Shown: piece by piece, positions 55,159-64,000 of the stretch
Position numbering within the stretch: the stretch's first letter is position 1
Layout of the letters: each line of letters opens with the position of its first letter
DNA from: Mycobacterium deserti
GTDB lineage: Bacteria > Actinomycetota > Actinomycetes > Mycobacteriales > Mycobacteriaceae
DNA length: 64,000 nucleotides
Direction of reading: 5' to 3'
NCBI RefSeq assembly: GCF_025345615.1
Contig: NZ_JAODWD010000003.1
Coordinates: 558,001 to 622,000 of the forward strand
Notes under the pieces: generated by a model
Database searches by the model: none
What the model was told of the DNA's origin: nothing
What the model saw: the letters and a program-made list of their open reading frames with translations, nothing else
Program-made: the position numbers and the translations under genes

Positions 55159-55797
55159 TTGGGCATCGGAACGATCAGACTCGGCGGATTCTTCGGGATC
55201 GCATGTGCGGCCACCGCCGTGCCGGCCTATGTCGTCGGCTCTCCCGAGGTGCCGAGGCAACCCGAGGTCGCCGCAACGTATTTCGACCGCGCCGACTCCT
55301 ATCTGTTCAGCAACGGCACACTGCCGCTGCTGCACCTGTTGTTCGGTCTGCTGTTTCTCGCCGTCCTGATCTCCATGCTGCGCACGGCGTCCGGTCCGAC
55401 CGGCGCGCTGTACGTCGCGTTGTTCGGTGGCGCCTTGTTCCTGACGCTCACCGGCGCCGGGTTGGCAGCTGAGGTCGCCGTACCGGCGGCGATCGTCCGA
55501 TTCGGCGACCTCACGGTGACCGAGTTCTCCCAACCGTTCCTGAGCCTGGCCGTGTGGCTCTACCACTACAGCCACGTCGGTTCCGCTGCCTTGGTCTTCG
55601 CGACGGCCTATCTCGTCTGGCGCACCGCGGTGTTGCCGAAATGGTCTGCCGGACTTGCCGTTCTGGGTGTGCTGCCGGCCCTGCACACCTGGGTCGGTCT
55701 ACCCGGCGCCTACAGCATGGTGGCCTGGCTCGCGTTGACGGGAGTGGTGATGCTGGCCATTCCGCCGGTCGTGCGAGTGGAAAGTGTAGGTGCGTGA
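55159..55797 (+). CDS. multi-pass membrane protein of unknown function
   Basis: A 212-aa protein with six predicted helices (LGGFFGIACAATAVPAYVVG; LPLLHLLFGLLFLAVLISML; ALYVALFGGALFLTLTGAGLAA; FLSLAVWLYHYSHVGSAALVFATAYLV; AGLAVLGVLPALHTWVGL; MVAWLALTGVVMLAIPPVV). The start is TTG 55159, 12 bp after the ruvB stop, with AGGAAGG before it. His residues in helix 4 (LYHYSH) are notable for a possible cofactor. The function is not recognised. Overlaps no gene; DUF1304 follows immediately. Confidence 0.8.
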   Translation: MGIGTIRLGGFFGIACAATAVPAYVVGSPEVPRQPEVAATYFDRADSYLFSNGTLPLLHLLFGLLFLAVLISMLRTASGPTGALYVALFGGALFLTLTGAGLAAEVAVPAAIVRFGDLTVTEFSQPFLSLAVWLYHYSHVGSAALVFATAYLVWRTAVLPKWSAGLAVLGVLPALHTWVGLPGAYSMVAWLALTGVVMLAIPPVVRVESVGA

Positions 55798-56184
55798 ATG
55801 GGATTCGTCGGGCTGTTCTTCGCCGTTCTGGCCGCGTTGCTGCACGTCTACATCTGGGTTATGGAATCGCTGACGTGGACTTCGGCGCGCACCAGGGCGA
55901 CGTTCGGCACCTCTGAGGAGCAAGCCGTGGCCACTAAGGAACTCGCCTTCAATCAAGGCTTCTACAACTTGTTCCTAGCCGTCGTCACCCTGACGGGCAT
56001 CGTCATCGCCGGCACGGGACGTCACGGTATCGGCCTGGCGCTGGTGTTCTCCGGCGTGGGTTCCATGCTCGCCGCGGCTGTCGTGCTCGTGTTGTCGTCG
56101 CCGGACAAGAAACGTGCCGCGGTGACCCAGGGCATCTTTCCGTTGCTCGCCATCGTGCTCATCGGGTACGGACTGACGCTGTAA
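55798..56184 (+). CDS. DUF1304 family membrane protein
   Basis: A 128-aa protein with four helices. Family pattern: FFAVLAALLHVYIWVMESLTWTSARTRATFGTSEEQAVATKELAFNQGFYNLFLAVVTLTGIVIAG, including the conserved NQGFYNLFLA. Its function is unknown. Starts directly after the stop of the preceding membrane protein (TGA-ATG), so the two are coupled. It faces the carboxylic acid reductase gene. Confidence 0.93.
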   Translation: MGFVGLFFAVLAALLHVYIWVMESLTWTSARTRATFGTSEEQAVATKELAFNQGFYNLFLAVVTLTGIVIAGTGRHGIGLALVFSGVGSMLAAAVVLVLSSPDKKRAAVTQGIFPLLAIVLIGYGLTL

Positions 56185-56194
56185 CCCCGCCCGG

Positions 56195-59100
56195 CTACAG
56201 CAGGCCGAGCAGCTGAAGGTCGGTGGCGTACTTGACGATGACCTCACGCGTCACGTGCGGAATGTCCTTGTCCGGACCGATCTTCGCGTCCTGCACCGCC
56301 TCGCGGAAGCGGGCCGTGGGCGCGATCGACCCGCGAATCGGCGTGGCCGGCTGCCGATAGCTGTGCAGTAGTGGCAGCAGCGAGGCCTGGCGTTGTCGTT
56401 CGGGCAGCGAGCGCATCGCGGTCTCGAACCGCTGCAGCCAGTCGGCGTAGCCGCCGACCCGGTCGATCCCGTATCCCGCATCGATCAGCCAGTCGACGTA
56501 GACGTCGAGCCCGATCCCGTCGTCGTACGGGTTCATCACGTGGTAAGTCTCGAAGCCGTCGGTCACCTGCGCCCCGAGCGTCGAGATCGCCTCTGCGATG
56601 AATTCGACCGGCAGCCCGTCATAGTGGGCTTCTTGCCGCCGGCCGTCGCCGTCGAGTTCGTAGAACGAGCCGGGCGCGATGCCGGTGGCGAGCAGGCTGA
56701 GCATCAGCCTGGTGAACATGTCAGGCACGTTGAGCTGACCCGCATATGTGGTGTCGGCCAGGATCATGTCGCAGCGGAACACCGACACCGGCAGATCGTA
56801 GAGTCCATGAGCTTCGCGCAGCAGCACTTCCCCCGCCCACTTGCTGTTGGAGTAGCCGTTCGCGTAGCTGTCGTCGACTGCACGGGTGGCGCTGATTTCC
56901 CGGACGTCGCCGTCCTCGGTGAACCGTCCCGGCTCGATGCCCGCGCCGACACCGATGGTCGACACGTAGACGAACGGCTTGGGCCTCGTGGTCAACGCAA
57001 TTCGGATCAGCTCGGCAGTGCCGACGACGTTGGGGCCGAACAGTTGGCTGTAGGGCAGCACGTGGTTGACCAGAGCCGCGGGGTCCACGATCAGGTCCAC
57101 CGTGTCGGCGAGTCGCCGCCAGGTCCGCCGATCAAGCCCAAGGTCGGCCTCGCCTTTGTCGCCGGCGAGCACCTCGAGGTGATCGGCGGCCAAATCACGG
57201 TAGTGGCTGAGCAATCGGGGGTCGCCGCTGTCGAAGGTCTTGTCCAGCCGGTCGCGGGCGGCCGTGTCATCTTTCGCGCGCACCAAACAGATCACCTTGC
57301 CGCCGACCAGGCTCATCCGCTCCAGCCACTCCAGTGCCAGATAGCGGCCGAGGAATCCTGTCGCACCGGTCAACAGCACCGTGCGCACCTCCGCCCGTGG
57401 CGCGGGAAGCGACGCCGCCGCGGCGAGCGTCTCGGCGTCGATGAACTTGTCGAGAGTCAGGTCACGCGCGTGCGCGACAGTCGCATCGCGGCCGTGCACC
57501 GACGCGAACGACGGTCGCTTCGCCGTGCGGCGGCGTTCGGTATCGATGTAGGCGGCCAGTGACGCCAAATCGGTTGCGGGACTGACGATGACACCGACCG
57601 GCACGTCGATGCCGTAAATCTCGTGAAGGAGATTGCCGAACGTCAGCGCCGACAGCGAGTCGCCGCCCAAATCGGTGAAGTGCGCCTCGGATTGCAGATC
57701 GGCGGTCGCGGCACCCAGCAGCGCGCCAGCGGCCTTGCTGATGGTCTGAAGCACCGGTAGGTCGGCCCCGTGCAGGCGAAGCTCGCGCAATTCGTTTGCC
57801 TGACTGTCGGCCAATTCGGTGTAGAGCTGTTCGAGACGTTGGCCGTAGTGCTCCTTGAGCTTCGGTCGCGCGAGCTTGCGGATGCCCGTCAGCAAGCCGT
57901 TTTCAAGCGTGAAAGGCGTTGTCTCGATGATGAAGTCGCGCGGAATTTCATATGACTGCAGTCCCGCGGCCCGGGCGATGTCCTGAAGGGACTCGGCGAT
58001 CATGGGCCTGACTGCCTCGGTGCCGTGTCGCGCCAGGGCTTCTGACGTCGGCACGATGACGGCCAGCAGGTACGACCGTGCGCTGTTGCCGTAGACGAAT
58101 ATCTGCCGCACCAGCGGACTGTCGCCGAACACCGCTTCGAGCTTCGCGACGGTCACGAACTCGCCCTGCGAGAGCTTGAGCACGTTGTTTCGGCGGTCGA
58201 CATACGCGAGCCGGTCCGGTGCGAGTTCGGCGACGATGTCACCGGTCCGGTAGTAGCCCTCGTGGTCGAACACCTGCGCGGTGATTTCGGGTCGCATGTA
58301 ATAGCCGGGGAACATGGTCTCGGACTTGACCAGTAGCTCGCCCCGCGAATACGGGCGGTCGGTGCCGAAGTAGCCGAGCTCGGGAACGTCGGCCAGTTTG
58401 TAGTCGAGCACGGGTGGCCGTGCCACCTGACCGTCGACGAAGACCGCTCCCGCCTCGGTGGAGCCGTACCCGTCGGTGAGGTGCAGGTCGAGAAGCGACT
58501 CGACGAACTCCTTCATGTCAGCCGAGATCGGGGCAGAGCCGGTCATCGCCGAGACGAATCGCCCGCCGAGCAGGTTCTGGCGCAAGTCGGCCCGTACGTC
58601 CGTCTCGACCGCCCAGCGATCCGCACTTTCGGCGAGGCGACGATCTACCTCGCTCTGGTACTGCTGGAACACCATGTCCCAGATCCGCGGGACGCAAATC
58701 AGCTGCGTCGGTCGCACCATCTTCAGATCTTCGAAGAAGGTCGAAAGATCGCTGCGGGCAACGAAATACGCGGTACCGCCGGCGCCGAGCGTCGCGTAGA
58801 GGACACCACGACCCATCATGTGACTCATCGGCAGAAAGTTCAGCGTGATCGATGGGGCCGGAAGCCCTTCCGTGGTGTTGGCGTCGTCGCCGCCCCACAT
58901 CGCCCGGCTCGAACGGCGCCACGCGCCGGCGACCATCTTCGCTAGGTACATCGCGCCCTTCGGCGTGCCGGTGCTGCCCGAGGTGTAGATCAGCAACGCA
59001 AGGGCGTCGTTGTCGAAGTCGAAGGCCGACGGGACCGGCAGCGCCGGCCCGCGGGTCAACATGTCACCCAATGTCTCGACCACAACGCGGTCGGCCAGGC

Positions 59101-59716
59101 GGCCGACCGCGGCCGCGAGCGCGTCGCGGTGTTCGTCGACTTCGGCGTGGAAGTCGAACACCACCAAACGGGTGGGGAGGCGGCCGGTCAGGATGAGTTC
59201 GACGGCGTCGTCGAGGAAGTCGACGCTCGATGCGATGGCCACCGGTTCGGTCTCTTGCAGGATCGGCCGCAGCTGTGTGACCGGTGCGCTCGTCTGCAAC
59301 GGCACCGATACTGCTCCCAGGCGCAGCAGCGCCATGTCGACGATCGTGTAGTCGATGCTGGTGAAGCCGAGGATCGCGACGCGGTCACCGGGCCGAATGT
59401 CACTCGACGCGGCGGCGAGGGCGTTGACCCGGTCCGACAGCTCGCGGTAGGTGATGGTGTCGAAGCGGGGGAGCAGTTCGGCGACGGTGCGGCCGGTCGC
59501 AGCGTCGGCGACGAAATCGACTGCGCGCTGCCCGAGTGCCGGCCGATCCGCGTAGCCGTCGATGACCGTCTGCACGACTTGGGGCAGGCACAGGCCGGGC
59601 GCCTCGATCGCCGCAGCGACGGTGGCCAGCGGCCGGGCGTCGGCAAACTGCTGGTCGGTGGTGTGCAGTGCGGCGATGCGGCGGGCGAGCCGCTCGTCTC
59701 GGGTGTCAGTCGTCAT
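56195..59716 (-). CDS. car: carboxylic acid reductase (CAR, FadD9-like)
   Basis: ATP- and NADPH-dependent enzyme reducing carboxylic acids to aldehydes. The 1173-aa protein (ATG 59716) has three domains. The adenylation domain (1-650) has A3 [17 protein letters not shown] at 244-260, [13 protein letters not shown] near 415 and [17 protein letters not shown] near 487. The phosphopantetheine carrier has [16 protein letters not shown] with the acceptor Ser at 687. The C-terminal reductase has a Rossmann motif [18 protein letters not shown] near 782-799 and the Tyr/Lys pair in [17 protein letters not shown]. It needs a phosphopantetheinyl transferase encoded elsewhere. Start chosen on the RBS-like CCGAGGATC. 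Confidence 0.95.
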   Translation of the reverse strand: MTTDTRDERLARRIAALHTTDQQFADARPLATVAAAIEAPGLCLPQVVQTVIDGYADRPALGQRAVDFVADAATGRTVAELLPRFDTITYRELSDRVNALAAASSDIRPGDRVAILGFTSIDYTIVDMALLRLGAVSVPLQTSAPVTQLRPILQETEPVAIASSVDFLDDAVELILTGRLPTRLVVFDFHAEVDEHRDALAAAVGRLADRVVVETLGDMLTRGPALPVPSAFDFDNDALALLIYTSGSTGTPKGAMYLAKMVAGAWRRSSRAMWGGDDANTTEGLPAPSITLNFLPMSHMMGRGVLYATLGAGGTAYFVARSDLSTFFEDLKMVRPTQLICVPRIWDMVFQQYQSEVDRRLAESADRWAVETDVRADLRQNLLGGRFVSAMTGSAPISADMKEFVESLLDLHLTDGYGSTEAGAVFVDGQVARPPVLDYKLADVPELGYFGTDRPYSRGELLVKSETMFPGYYMRPEITAQVFDHEGYYRTGDIVAELAPDRLAYVDRRNNVLKLSQGEFVTVAKLEAVFGDSPLVRQIFVYGNSARSYLLAVIVPTSEALARHGTEAVRPMIAESLQDIARAAGLQSYEIPRDFIIETTPFTLENGLLTGIRKLARPKLKEHYGQRLEQLYTELADSQANELRELRLHGADLPVLQTISKAAGALLGAATADLQSEAHFTDLGGDSLSALTFGNLLHEIYGIDVPVGVIVSPATDLASLAAYIDTERRRTAKRPSFASVHGRDATVAHARDLTLDKFIDAETLAAAASLPAPRAEVRTVLLTGATGFLGRYLALEWLERMSLVGGKVICLVRAKDDTAARDRLDKTFDSGDPRLLSHYRDLAADHLEVLAGDKGEADLGLDRRTWRRLADTVDLIVDPAALVNHVLPYSQLFGPNVVGTAELIRIALTTRPKPFVYVSTIGVGAGIEPGRFTEDGDVREISATRAVDDSYANGYSNSKWAGEVLLREAHGLYDLPVSVFRCDMILADTTYAGQLNVPDMFTRLMLSLLATGIAPGSFYELDGDGRRQEAHYDGLPVEFIAEAISTLGAQVTDGFETYHVMNPYDDGIGLDVYVDWLIDAGYGIDRVGGYADWLQRFETAMRSLPERQRQASLLPLLHSYRQPATPIRGSIAPTARFREAVQDAKIGPDKDIPHVTREVIVKYATDLQLLGLL

Positions 59717-59853
59717 CGTGATCCTCGGGAAGGCAGGAAGGTTGGCAGAACGCCTCATTGCGCCTAACTCGAATATCGTTAGGGAAGCTAAGGTTATTCC
59801 GGCGGGCTGCTGCCAGTTCGCTGTGAATCGGTCGAACAGCGGGTAGCTGCGTG

Positions 59854-60480
59854 CTACCTGATGGCAGGCACCGCGGCGGCGGGCGCGGCGCGCCCGGCGA
59901 GCACCTCGACAGCAGCAGTCGGGTCCGGTACAGCGATCAGCAGGTCACGCACCGCGGCGAGCGCCTCCGGTGACGGCTCGATCCCGCCGACCGCGTCGGC
60001 CAGGTCGAGCAGATGCACGGTGGCCTCCATCAGCGCCACTTCGGCGATCACCTTCATCGTGGTCGAGCCGACGACCGGGTACCGCAGCACGACATCATCT
60101 GCGATCGGGGCGGAGCGCAGGATCTGCGCGCATTCGCTGAACCGGCTCGCGGCCGCCTCAGGAGTCAGACCGGCGGCGTCGGCGACAGCTTGGTCGGCGA
60201 GATCGTCGGCCCCCGTGTGGGCGACCCCGCCGGGTGCGTTGAAGCGGCGCAGCAATTCTGCGGCGTCGGTGACCAAAGCGTCTTCGTCGATTCTCGCGGC
60301 GTCGAGTTCGTCGAACATGGCGGCGGTCGGGCAGACATGCGCCAGGAGTGCGGCGACATCCCAGGGACGACACCGCGTCGGCGTCGACCACTGATCGGGG
60401 GTGAGTTCGGCGCAGCGCCGCGCCCAGCGCTCCCACGCGTCGGCGAGCAGTTGCCTGAGGCCATCGCTGCCAGGACGCAT
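59854..60480 (-). CDS. maleylpyruvate isomerase/DinB-fold family protein
   Basis: Metal-binding DinB-like helical protein (208 aa). N-terminal [48 protein letters not shown] is the mycothiol-dependent maleylpyruvate isomerase N-domain pattern, with a conserved W..PT.C..WDV..L..H core. [18 protein letters not shown] supplies another likely metal His. The exact substrate is unknown. Divergent from the membrane protein at 60556, with a 75-bp gap between the starts. Confidence 0.85.
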   Translation of the reverse strand: MRPGSDGLRQLLADAWERWARRCAELTPDQWSTPTRCRPWDVAALLAHVCPTAAMFDELDAARIDEDALVTDAAELLRRFNAPGGVAHTGADDLADQAVADAAGLTPEAAASRFSECAQILRSAPIADDVVLRYPVVGSTTMKVIAEVALMEATVHLLDLADAVGGIEPSPEALAAVRDLLIAVPDPTAAVEVLAGRAAPAAAVPAIR

Positions 60481-60555
60481 GAGGTCACCCTATTCAGGGG
60501 CGTGGGTTACGCGCGCGTCAAGACGGGGTACTCCGTAACTGACCGAGGAGGTTTC

Positions 60556-61257
60556 ATGACTGACACGCGTGCACGTGCCCGCGGCGGCCGGATGCAGATG
60601 CCGCGCAGCCGCGGTGCGTTGAGTGGTTTTCTCTTGATCTTGTTGGGCCTCTGGGGCGCGTTGATCCCGTTCGTGGGACCGCTTTTCGACTTCGCGTTCA
60701 CGCCGGACAAGGAATGGACGTGGACGACGGGCCGCGGCTGGCTCGAGGTTCTGCCGGGGGTGGCAACCGTGATCGGCGGCCTGTTGCTGCTGAGTTCGCG
60801 CAATCGGGCGACCGCCATGTTCGGTGGCTGGCTGACGGTCATCGCAGGAGCGTGGTTCGTCGTCGGGCGCGCGTTGGCCGGACCGCTGGGTCTCGGTAAT
60901 GCGGGTGCGCCGGTGGCGACGACCGACGACAAGCGAGTGTGGCTCGAGCTGACGTACTTCTACGGCCTCGGCGCGCTGATCGTGTTCCTCGGAGCCCTTG
61001 CGTTGGGCCGCATATCGGTTCGCAGCGTGCGTGACATCAAATGGGCAGAGGGCCCGGACGCTGCCTACCCCACCACTACCGCCGAACCGGTCGCGGCACA
61101 GCCGGCGCCGGTGATGGCCGACCAGAAGACAGAGGTCATCGGCCCGACGCTCGAGTCGCAGTCACAGTCGCAGGCGCAGCCTCAGCGGCGCCGCAGCTGG
61201 CGAGACAAGCTGCCGGGCAGGCTCGGCGGCAACGGTGACAAGCTGGCACACCGCTAG
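60556..61257 (+). CDS. membrane protein with disordered C-terminal tail
   Basis: A 233-aa protein from ATG 60556 (GAGGAGG upstream), with four helices: GALSGFLLILLGLWGALIPFVGPLFDFAF; WLEVLPGVATVIGGLLLLSS; FGGWLTVIAGAWFVVGRALAG; LTYFYGLGALIVFLGALALG. The last 70 residues are Pro/Gln/Ala-rich (AEPVAAQPAPVMADQ, SQSQSQAQPQRR) ending in a basic region. Function unknown. Followed by two hairpins and the convergent aldehyde dehydrogenase. Confidence 0.8.
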   Translation: MTDTRARARGGRMQMPRSRGALSGFLLILLGLWGALIPFVGPLFDFAFTPDKEWTWTTGRGWLEVLPGVATVIGGLLLLSSRNRATAMFGGWLTVIAGAWFVVGRALAGPLGLGNAGAPVATTDDKRVWLELTYFYGLGALIVFLGALALGRISVRSVRDIKWAEGPDAAYPTTTAEPVAAQPAPVMADQKTEVIGPTLESQSQSQAQPQRRRSWRDKLPGRLGGNGDKLAHR

Positions 61258-61277
61258 TCCAGCTCACTGACCACGAG

Positions 61278-61326
61278 ATAGCGTTCCTGGTCGTTCTTCG
61301 CGAGGGGTAACGACTGGGGACGCTAT
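61278..61326. terminator. hairpin downstream of the membrane-protein gene
   Basis: Arms 61278-61295 and 61309-61326 (18 bases each, three mismatched positions that include G-U pairs) with a 13-base loop. First of two tandem hairpins in the 168-bp convergent gap. Confidence 0.5.
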
Positions 61327-61353
61327 TTCGGCATCTGCCAGGCTCACCGCCCG

Positions 61354-61416
61354 CGCCGAAATGGAATTCCCGGCTATCAAGCCACGGGCTTGAGCGCCGG
61401 GAATTCCATTTCGGCG
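61354..61416. terminator. perfect 21-bp-arm hairpin between convergent genes
   Basis: Arms 61354-61374 and 61396-61416 are exact complements (cgccgaaatggaattcccgg…). The 21-base loop holds a second small stem caagcc/ggcttg. It ends ten bases before the aldehyde dehydrogenase stop. Likely bidirectional terminator. Confidence 0.75.
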
Positions 61417-61425
61417 AAAGCCGGG

Positions 61426-62859
61426 CTAGCCCGTGTAGGCCATCACATGCTTGATGCGGGTGTAGTCCTCGAAGCCGTACATCGACAGATCCTTGCCGTG
61501 GCCCGACGACTTGAAGCCACCGTGCGGCATCTCCGCGACCAGCGGGATGTGGGTGTTGATCCACACGCATCCGAAGTCGAGTGCCGCCGAGACCCGCAGC
61601 GCCCGCGACACGTCCTTCGTCCACACCGACGAGGCGAGACCGTATTCGGTGCCGTTGGCCCACGCGATCGCCTCGTCTTCGTCGGAGAACGACTGCACGG
61701 TGATAACCGGGCCGAAGATCTCCTGCTGAACCAGGCGGTCCTCCTGGCGGAGTCCGCCGATCACCGTCGGCTCGACGTAAAACCCCTTGTCGCCCTGGCG
61801 TCCGCCGCCCGAGGCGACGGTGGCGTGTGACGGCACGTCGCCCAGGAACGACAGCACCCGCTCCAACTGGTTGGCGTTGTTGACCGGCGGCACCCAGGCG
61901 TCCTCGTCGTCGGCGGGTTTGCCGTACGTCGTCGCTGCGCCCTTGGCCTGCTCGGCCAGCGCGTCGGTGAGGTCGGAGGCGACCTTCGAGGTGGCCAGCA
62001 CCCGCGTCGCCGCGGTGCAGTCCTGGCCGGCGTTGAAATATCCGGCAGTGGCGATTCCTTCTGCGGCCGAAGCGATGTCGCTGTCGTCGAACACGATCAC
62101 CGGGGCCTTGCCGCCCAGTTCGAGGTGCGTGCGCTTGAGGTGGCCTCCCGCGCTGACCGCCACCGCGCGGCCTGCGGCCACCGACCCGGTGATCGACACC
62201 ATCTCGGGGGTGGGATGGGCGACCACCGCCGCGCCGGTGTCCCGGTCTCCGCACACGACATTCAGAACGCCGGCCGGGAAGTGCTTGGCTGCGATCTCGG
62301 CGAGCATCACCGTCGTCACGGGTGTGGTGTCACTGGGTTTGATCACCACGGTGTTGCCCGCCGCGAAGGCCGGACAGAACTTCCAGATGGCCATCATCAT
62401 CGGGTAGTTCCACGGGGCTACCTGGCCGATCACGCCGACCGGCTCGCGGCGAATCCACGAGGTGTGGTTCTCCATGTACTCGCCGGCCGATTTGCCCTCC
62501 AACAGCCTTGCGGCGCCCGCGAAGAAGCGGATCTGGTCCACCATCGGCGGGATCTCTTCCGCCATGGTCACATGATTGGGCTTACCGGTGTTCCGGCCTT
62601 CGGCCTCGACGAGTGCCTGTGCGTTCTTCTCGATGTCGTCGGCGAAATCCAGCAGTGCCTTCTGCCGAGCCGACGGGGTGGAGCGCTTCCAGTCGGTGAA
62701 CGCCTTCGACGCCGCGGAGTAAGCGTTGTCGATGTCGGCTTCGTTCGAAATCGGTGCGGTGCCGAACGTCTCGCCCGTCCTCGGGTCGATCAGGTCCATC
62801 TTCGCGCCGCTGACGGAATCGACGAGCTCGCCGCCGATGAAATTCTGAACGTCGGTCAC
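61426..62859 (-). CDS. aldehyde dehydrogenase (gamma-aminobutyraldehyde or succinate-semialdehyde type)
   Basis: NAD(P)-dependent dehydrogenase of 477 aa; start GTG 62859 preceded by AAGGAG. Catalytic residues: the Lys in [19 protein letters not shown], the Glu in [17 protein letters not shown], and the nucleophile Cys in [14 protein letters not shown], with [12 protein letters not shown]. The upstream gabT-like gene ends 16 bp before its start, so together they would carry an amine or GABA to its acid. Aldehyde specificity cannot be fixed from sequence; the [25 protein letters not shown] segment fits the aminobutyraldehyde group. Confidence 0.93.
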   Translation of the reverse strand: MTDVQNFIGGELVDSVSGAKMDLIDPRTGETFGTAPISNEADIDNAYSAASKAFTDWKRSTPSARQKALLDFADDIEKNAQALVEAEGRNTGKPNHVTMAEEIPPMVDQIRFFAGAARLLEGKSAGEYMENHTSWIRREPVGVIGQVAPWNYPMMMAIWKFCPAFAAGNTVVIKPSDTTPVTTVMLAEIAAKHFPAGVLNVVCGDRDTGAAVVAHPTPEMVSITGSVAAGRAVAVSAGGHLKRTHLELGGKAPVIVFDDSDIASAAEGIATAGYFNAGQDCTAATRVLATSKVASDLTDALAEQAKGAATTYGKPADDEDAWVPPVNNANQLERVLSFLGDVPSHATVASGGGRQGDKGFYVEPTVIGGLRQEDRLVQQEIFGPVITVQSFSDEDEAIAWANGTEYGLASSVWTKDVSRALRVSAALDFGCVWINTHIPLVAEMPHGGFKSSGHGKDLSMYGFEDYTRIKHVMAYTG

Positions 62860-62875
62860 ATGAACTCCTTGTCGG

Positions 62876-64000
62876 TTAAAGGTCTTTGAGGACTTGTGCG
62901 AGAACATCGAGACCCTCGAGGAGTAGGTCGTCGGCGATGGCCAGTGGCGGTAGGAACCTCAGGACATTGCCGAATGTGCCGCAGGACAACACGATCACGC
63001 CCGCCATGTGGCAACCGACGCACAGCTTCATCGTCAGCTCGGCGTCGGGTTCGGTGGTACCGGGCTTGACCAACTCCATGGCGATCATCGCCCCGCGACC
63101 ACGGACATCGCCGATGCGGTCGTCCTCGGCCTGTAGCCGTCCGAGCCGGTCCTTCATCAGCGTCTCGATCTGGCGCGCCCGCTCGACGAGTCCTTCGGAC
63201 TCGATGGTGTCGATGGTGGCCAGCGCGGCTGCACAGGCGACGGGGTTGCCGCCGTAGGTGCCACCGAGCCCGCTGACGTGCGGGGCGTCCATGATCTCCG
63301 CGCGGCCCGTCACCGCAGAAAGCGGCATGCCGTCGGCGATGCCCTTGGCGGTGCAGATCAGGTCTGGTTCGACGCCTTCGTGTTCGCACGCGAACATCGC
63401 ACCGGTACGGGCGAACCCGGTCTGCACCTCGTCGGCGATGAACACCACGTTGTTATCGCGGCACCATTCCAGGAGTGCGGGCAGGAACCCGTCGGCGGGA
63501 ACGATGAAGCCGCCCTCGCCCTGAATCGGTTCGATGAGCACCGCGGCCAGATTGTCGGCACCGACCTGCTTCTCGATGACGCTGACGGCCCGCTTGGCCG
63601 CCCACTGCCCGTCGGTGGCCATCTCCTTGCCGAACTCCGCATCCCGGAAGGGATACGACAGAGGCGCGCGGTAGATCTCGGGCGCGAACGGGCCGAACCC
63701 GTGTTTGTAGGGCATCGACTTGGCGGTCAGGGCCATCGTCAGGTTCGTGCGGCCGTGGTAGGCGTGGTCGAACGACACGACCGCCGGCTTGCGGGTGTAC
63801 GTCCTGGCTATCTTGATCGCGTTCTCGACGGCCTCCGAACCGGAGTTGAACAACGCCGAGCGCTGCTCGCCGCCACCGGGGGTGATCCGGTTGAGCGCCT
63901 CGGCAACCGCGACGTAGCCCTCGTACGGCGTGATCATGAAACAGGTGTGCGTGAATTCGGCGACTTGACGCTGCACCGCCTCGACGACCTGAGGTGCGGC
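62876..64000 (-). CDS. gabT: 4-aminobutyrate aminotransferase-like class III aminotransferase (5' end outside window)
   Basis: The C-terminal 374 residues of a PLP enzyme transferring the amino group of GABA (or a related omega-amine) to 2-oxoglutarate. Motifs: [80 protein letters not shown] (PLP Asp), and [23 protein letters not shown] with the Schiff-base Lys. The frame is open to the window edge. Co-directional and 16 bp upstream of the aldehyde dehydrogenase. Corresponds to Rv2589 by order. Confidence 0.94.
   Translation of the reverse strand, partial: AAPQVVEAVQRQVAEFTHTCFMITPYEGYVAVAEALNRITPGGGEQRSALFNSGSEAVENAIKIARTYTRKPAVVSFDHAYHGRTNLTMALTAKSMPYKHGFGPFAPEIYRAPLSYPFRDAEFGKEMATDGQWAAKRAVSVIEKQVGADNLAAVLIEPIQGEGGFIVPADGFLPALLEWCRDNNVVFIADEVQTGFARTGAMFACEHEGVEPDLICTAKGIADGMPLSAVTGRAEIMDAPHVSGLGGTYGGNPVACAAALATIDTIESEGLVERARQIETLMKDRLGRLQAEDDRIGDVRGRGAMIAMELVKPGTTEPDAELTMKLCVGCHMAGVIVLSCGTFGNVLRFLPPLAIADDLLLEGLDVLAQVLKDL

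Noticed and set aside
53572..55686. 704-codon open frame on the minus strand
   Set aside because: Runs antisense through ruvA, ruvB and the following membrane gene; its composition is the shadow of high-GC coding sequence and has no motifs.

Overview
The window is a chromosomal segment of a Mycobacterium, most likely a fast-growing environmental species (Mycolicibacterium type). Its high GC, GTG/TTG starts and gene order support this. Genes for aftC, pimA, patA, the phosphatidylinositol-phosphate synthase and the HIT Ap4A phosphorylase are specific to mycobacteria or their close relatives. From memory of the M. tuberculosis map, the order dxs–rnd–DUF3000–hemE–hemY–hemQ … msrB–aftC–hydrolase–ribD–zapE–GNAT … clpC2 … thrS–HIT–pgsA–patA–pimA–nudix–pdxS–tesB–pdxT–yebC … ruvCAB–car–gabT is broadly collinear with the Rv2682c to Rv2589 region. 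The PE/PPE genes found there in M. tuberculosis are absent here.

Layout. 1-10.3 kb: nhaA, dxs, RNase D and DUF3000, then a tight coproporphyrin-dependent heme operon (hemE-hemY-hemQ) followed by an NAD-type malic enzyme. 10.4-15.7 kb: two paralogous membrane GGDEF-EAL proteins flank msrB on the opposite strand, and both appear to use leaderless extended -10 promoters. 15.7-25.8 kb: cell-wall and housekeeping genes (aftC, a lipoprotein hydrolase homologue lacking its nucleophile Ser, ribD-like, zapE, GNAT), an ECF sigma factor coupled to ogt, and clpC2 under a promoter covered by two identical palindromes. 25.8-34 kb is the accessory part. It holds microproteins (one membrane, two tandem zinc-ribbon), an AraC pseudogene, four tRNAs, the tail of a phage-type integrase next to tRNA-Val(CAC), an IclR regulator, a PGRS-type Gly-rich protein without a PE domain, a broken second IclR copy, a broken relaxase start and a third GGDEF protein.

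34-48.5 kb: stress-type membrane genes, a GAF-ANTAR regulator, an aldo/keto reductase, then the long thrS/PIM operon (thioesterase, PGPGW protein, thrS, HIT, PI-phosphate synthase, patA, pimA, Nudix) and the PLP synthase genes pdxS/pdxT around tesB. 48.5-64 kb: an acyl-CoA dehydrogenase with an operator palindrome, yebC, an MscS channel, ruvCAB behind a LexA-type box, membrane proteins, a three-domain carboxylic acid reductase, and a GABA-type catabolic pair (aldehyde dehydrogenase and an aminotransferase cut by the window edge).

The best candidates for undescribed biology are the tandem zinc-ribbon microproteins, the IclR/PGRS/relaxase-scar island at tRNA-Val, and the clpC2 double operator. 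No CRISPR array, rRNA or intact insertion sequence is visible. All family assignments are from reading the sequence; no database search was run.
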